Assembly (NCBI GenBank): GCA_017385345.1
Contig: JAFNRY010000026.1
Span: 1 to 6,638 of the forward strand
Origin: Kiritimatiellia bacterium
Lineage (GTDB): Bacteria > Verrucomicrobiota > Kiritimatiellia > RFP12 > UBA1067
Reading direction: 5' to 3'
Length of the DNA stretch: 6,638 nucleotides
Of the stretch, positions 4,759-6,638 are shown piece by piece; the stretch's first letter is position 1; each line of letters opens with the position of its first letter. A program made the position numbers and the translations under genes. Under the pieces are notes generated by a model. The model did not search any database. It was not told the origin of the DNA and saw only the letters and a list, made by a program, of their open reading frames with translations.

Positions 4759-5178
4759 CTATTTGGTCCGGTCTTCCTTCAGTATTATGCACGAGGTGCG
4801 CACTTCGTGCCTGTTGACAAGGAAGAGGCTCCAGTCGCTGTCGTCCTTCTCGCAGGTGCGAAGTTGCGCGACGCGATTGGATCCGACGCGCTTCAACGCA
4901 TGGCGCAGGGAAACGAGATTGTTGTCCACGGTGGCGTGGTCGGCGAACATCGAAACGTTGAAGTTGTCGCAGACATCCGAATCGCCATCCGTCCACGGCA
5001 CGCCCGAGCACAACGGGATGAAACCGAGAAGCTGGTAGGAGAAGTTCTGCGTCATGAACGACGCGACCGGAATCTCGCCGTCGTTGACCGGCGAACGGCC
5101 GTCCCAACGCGCGATTTCGCTGTACGAACTGCATCCGGCGAGAGCCAGGAGCGCAAAACCGAACATTATTCTATGCAT
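4759..5178 (-). CDS. Small predicted lipoprotein, 139 aa, second of a tandem paralogous pair
   Basis: The protein has a short signal peptide (MHRIMFGFALLALAGC) ending in a good lipobox LALAGC with the lipidated Cys at residue 16. It should therefore be exported and anchored to a membrane. I do not recognise a named family for the mature part. It contains YQLLGFIPLCSGVPW (about 48-62), a variable middle, then NNLVSLRHALKRVGSNRVAQLR (86-107), a DDSDW turn (112-116) and a final strand LVNRHEVRTSCIIL (120-133). The IPL-x-SG-x-W, SD and C-terminal strand blocks recur in the gene just upstream, so the two are probably diverged duplicates. Four cysteines follow the lipidated one (57, 70, 109, 130). 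The ATG at 5178 has AAGGAGG 8 bases upstream. An ATG five bases further upstream is in another frame. The spacer to the upstream gene is 18 bases, so the two are cotranscribed. Confidence 0.85.
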   Translation of the reverse strand: MHRIMFGFALLALAGCSSYSEIARWDGRSPVNDGEIPVASFMTQNFSYQLLGFIPLCSGVPWTDGDSDVCDNFNVSMFADHATVDNNLVSLRHALKRVGSNRVAQLRTCEKDDSDWSLFLVNRHEVRTSCIILKEDRTK

Positions 5179-5196
5179 CGCATCGACCTCCTTCGA

Positions 5197-5673
5197 TTAT
5201 CTCTGCGTCCTGTTGGCGCGCGGAACCAGCACCGCCGAAACACCGATCTGCGACGAACCGAAAAGCGCGCCCAGGATGCCTTCGTATCCGACCCCGGCAT
5301 ACGAAGTGTCCGAATCGAAGAACATCACGTCCGCGACGTCGCAGTCGCGTCCGTCGGCGTATTTCAAAAGGACGTCCTGCAATTCTGCGATGCCGACGCA
5401 ATCGCTGAACCACGCCGTCTGCGTTTCAAGTTCTTTGGTCTGCTCGTTCCAGTGGAATCTGCCGGAGCCGAGCGGAATCGTCCATAGCAGATATTCGCCG
5501 GTCGTGGAAAGGCAAACATGACTGGACGGTGCGCCTTCCGCGCCCTTCACCGCGATGCCGTCGAGCCGGCCGTTTCCCGACGACGAGATGGTCGCGCAAC
5601 CTGAACACGCGGCCACGGCCGCTGCAGCCAGCATCCACGGCACGGGCTTCATCCACTTTTTGCTTCGCATCAT
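5197..5673 (-). CDS. Small predicted lipoprotein, 158 aa, first of a tandem paralogous pair
   Basis: The N-terminus has a basic region (MMRSKKWMK), a hydrophobic stretch (about 11-22) and two candidate lipidation cysteines in VAACSGC, at 23 (VAAC, the better lipobox) or 26. It is most likely an exported lipoprotein. The mature part is not a family I can name. It shows YLLWTIPLGSGRFHW (61-75), a helix-like segment VGIAELQDVLLKYADG (93-108), FFDSDTSYAG (118-127) and a final strand SQIGVSAVLVP (141-151). A glycine-rich GVGYEGILGALFGS stretch lies before that strand. The same order of blocks is seen in the next gene. AAAGGAG precedes two adjacent ATG codons (5673 and 5670); either could start the protein and they differ by one residue. 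A promoter is visible about 30 bases upstream, so this is the first gene of a two-gene transcript. Confidence 0.85.
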   Translation of the reverse strand: MMRSKKWMKPVPWMLAAAAVAACSGCATISSSGNGRLDGIAVKGAEGAPSSHVCLSTTGEYLLWTIPLGSGRFHWNEQTKELETQTAWFSDCVGIAELQDVLLKYADGRDCDVADVMFFDSDTSYAGVGYEGILGALFGSSQIGVSAVLVPRANRTQR

Positions 5674-5704
5674 TTACGCTCCTTTGGCATTTGCAATTGA
5701 AGAT

Positions 5705-5734
5705 ATTTTATCATTTCCCCGATATTGCTGTCAT
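5705..5734 (-). promoter_or_regulatory. Promoter of the lipoprotein gene pair
   Basis: On the minus strand ATGACA (-35, 5729-5734) and TAAAAT (-10, 5705-5710) each match the sigma-70 consensus at 5 of 6 positions and are 18 bases apart. Initiation near 5698 would give a leader of about 25 bases with the AAAGGAG ribosome binding site inside it. The element follows a strong terminator, as expected for an independent transcription unit. Confidence 0.55.
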
Positions 5735-5873
5735 ATAAAACCAACGACTTTCCTGCCGCAAAAGCATTTCACTCCCGGAAATCAGAGCATTCCCCGGAAA
5801 ATAAAGTTCACCGGCATTGTTTCAAGGTAGCGCACCCTTTTACTCCCGGCTCTACCGCCTGCACTTCGCGCCG

Positions 5874-5912
5874 AAAAAAAATCACAGAAACCTAAATACC
5901 GGATTTCTGCGA
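5874..5912 (-). terminator. Intrinsic terminator after the glycosyltransferase gene (possibly bidirectional)
   Basis: On the minus strand a 9-bp stem (TCGCAGAAA with TTTCTGTGA, one G-T pair) and a 13-base loop are followed directly by eight T residues (5874-5881). It begins 18 bases after the glycosyltransferase stop codon. On the plus strand the same stem is followed, after one base, by six T residues (5914-5919), so it could also stop transcription in the opposite direction, although no plus-strand gene is seen nearby. Confidence 0.85.
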
Positions 5913-5930
5913 CTTTTTTGACGCGCCCTG

Positions 5931-6638
5931 TCACCACCTGCATTTTGAGCCGAAGAGCCGCAGCACTTTCCCGGCGGCGTGCCTGACGGTGTACTTGACG
6001 CCGTTCTCCCGCAGACACTTCACGCCGCCCCACGCCTTCCGCGCCGGCCACGTGACGAACATCCCGACGCAATAGGCTTCGGAAACCTTAAGTGCACAAA
6101 TTTCGCGCTCACACCTCTGAAGTTTTCTCTCTAAAGTCAATGCCCTTGCAGACTCAGCCTCTGCCAATTTCTTCGTTTTAGGCAATTCACAAAGCATCTC
6201 CATATACCGCTTGGCGTAAGCTGCCACCCGTTCTCCATAATACGGTTTCCAAAACTTCTCCCAGTCCTTAATTTTTTCAGGCAACCACCTATCTTGAGAT
6301 GAAATACCCGTGGTGTCATATACCGAGAACGGCTTGGCAAGTTTGCGCAATGAACATCCACACTTAACAACCGCATCAAAAAAGAACTTTGGTGCAGCCG
6401 AAATCTTCATCGTTTCGTCATATCCACCTAACCGATTGTGCAATGCACGGCGTATAAAAGCCGCCTGATGCGGAAGAGTGTTGAACAAAAACCAGCCTGG
6501 ATTAAGGTCTTTCACGTCTGCCTGATGAGACAACGTAACCTTCCCATGCGCAGTTACATACATGTCTGCATAGACAATGTCTTCGAAAAAACGCTCATGT
6601 AATATCGATGAAAGAATGTTGGGTTTGAGGACATCGCC
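5931..6638 (-). CDS. Family 2 glycosyltransferase, C-terminal 235 residues (cut by window edge)
   Basis: The frame is open from the right edge to a TGA at 5931; the ATG at 6563 is an internal methionine. The fragment starts inside the GT-A fold with GDVLKPNILSSIL (1-13) and DIVYADMYV (20-28), which in GT2 enzymes follow the DxD metal site. LPHQAAFIRRAL-x(4)-LGGYDETMKI (55-79) and VYDTTGISS (106-114) are typical acceptor-side motifs of GT2 enzymes that build cell-surface polysaccharide. Where relatives usually have an S-D-W-type acidic block after MKI, this protein reads SAAPKFFFDAV. After about residue 115 come a basic, helical, probably coiled region and a tail with TWPARKAWGG (196-205) and LRENGVKYTVRHA (209-221). 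The N-terminal nucleotide-sugar site is outside the window, so donor and acceptor cannot be named. Composition shifts sharply within the gene: about 66% GC over 5931-6070 and about 45% over 6071-6638, by hand count. Confidence 0.88.
   Translation of the reverse strand, partial: GDVLKPNILSSILHERFFEDIVYADMYVTAHGKVTLSHQADVKDLNPGWFLFNTLPHQAAFIRRALHNRLGGYDETMKISAAPKFFFDAVVKCGCSLRKLAKPFSVYDTTGISSQDRWLPEKIKDWEKFWKPYYGERVAAYAKRYMEMLCELPKTKKLAEAESARALTLERKLQRCEREICALKVSEAYCVGMFVTWPARKAWGGVKCLRENGVKYTVRHAAGKVLRLFGSKCRW

Noticed and set aside
4537..5487. Plus-strand open frame of 316 codons opposite the two lipoprotein genes
   Set aside because: Both minus-strand genes have signal peptides and ribosome binding sites, while the plus-strand product is Arg-rich without motifs.
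5763..5800. Imperfect direct repeat with CCCGGAAA
   Set aside because: The copies need gaps to align and share little beyond a short core; chance is a sufficient explanation.

Overview
All convincing genes in this 6.6 kb window lie on the minus strand, so the biological reading order runs from high to low coordinates. The DNA is bacterial, about 60% GC in a hand-counted stretch of feoB, with short spacers and good Shine-Dalgarno sequences. Two genes encode lipobox lipoproteins, and FeoB is of the long type also seen in Clostridia. The glycosyltransferase ends in a tail with a TWP-x-RK motif. Together these suggest an anaerobic, possibly gut-associated bacterium, perhaps of the Verrucomicrobiota/Kiritimatiellota/Lentisphaerota group. 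That placement is inference; no marker gene here settles it.

Layout from right to left. Positions 6638-5931 hold the C-terminal part of a family 2 glycosyltransferase, closed by a strong intrinsic terminator at 5874-5912. A promoter at 5705-5734 then drives two small adjacent lipoprotein genes (5673-5197 and 5178-4759) that look like diverged copies of each other. Next is a gene-free stretch of about 600 bases (4158-4758). It is rich in symmetrical DNA: four tandem 18-bp palindromes at an exact 22-bp period, a nested inverted repeat, and a perfect 14-bp tandem duplication.

The ferrous iron uptake operon follows: feoA-like (4037-3819), feoA (3778-3557), feoB (3552-940) and a 56-residue FeoB-associated cysteine-rich membrane protein (943-773). 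Its promoter at 4128-4157 carries two copies of TTAG-N6-CTAA, the core of DtxR/IdeR-type metal repressor boxes, which suggests repression when iron is plentiful. FeoB is the membrane permease with a cytoplasmic G-protein domain. The two FeoA proteins are small SH3-like partners, and the Cys-rich peptide probably assists at the membrane. FeoB carries an unusual acidic, Cys-clustered loop predicted to lie outside the cytoplasmic membrane.

Two GC-rich hairpins (698-747) separate the feo operon from pheS (651-1), the phenylalanyl-tRNA synthetase alpha subunit, which is cut by the left edge. A perfect extended -10 sequence lies only 10 bases before the pheS start codon.

No complete new multi-gene system is visible. 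The most unexplained signal is the palindrome array at 4343-4426. Next in interest are the FeoB Cys loop, the paired metal-repressor boxes, and an abrupt composition change inside the glycosyltransferase gene.
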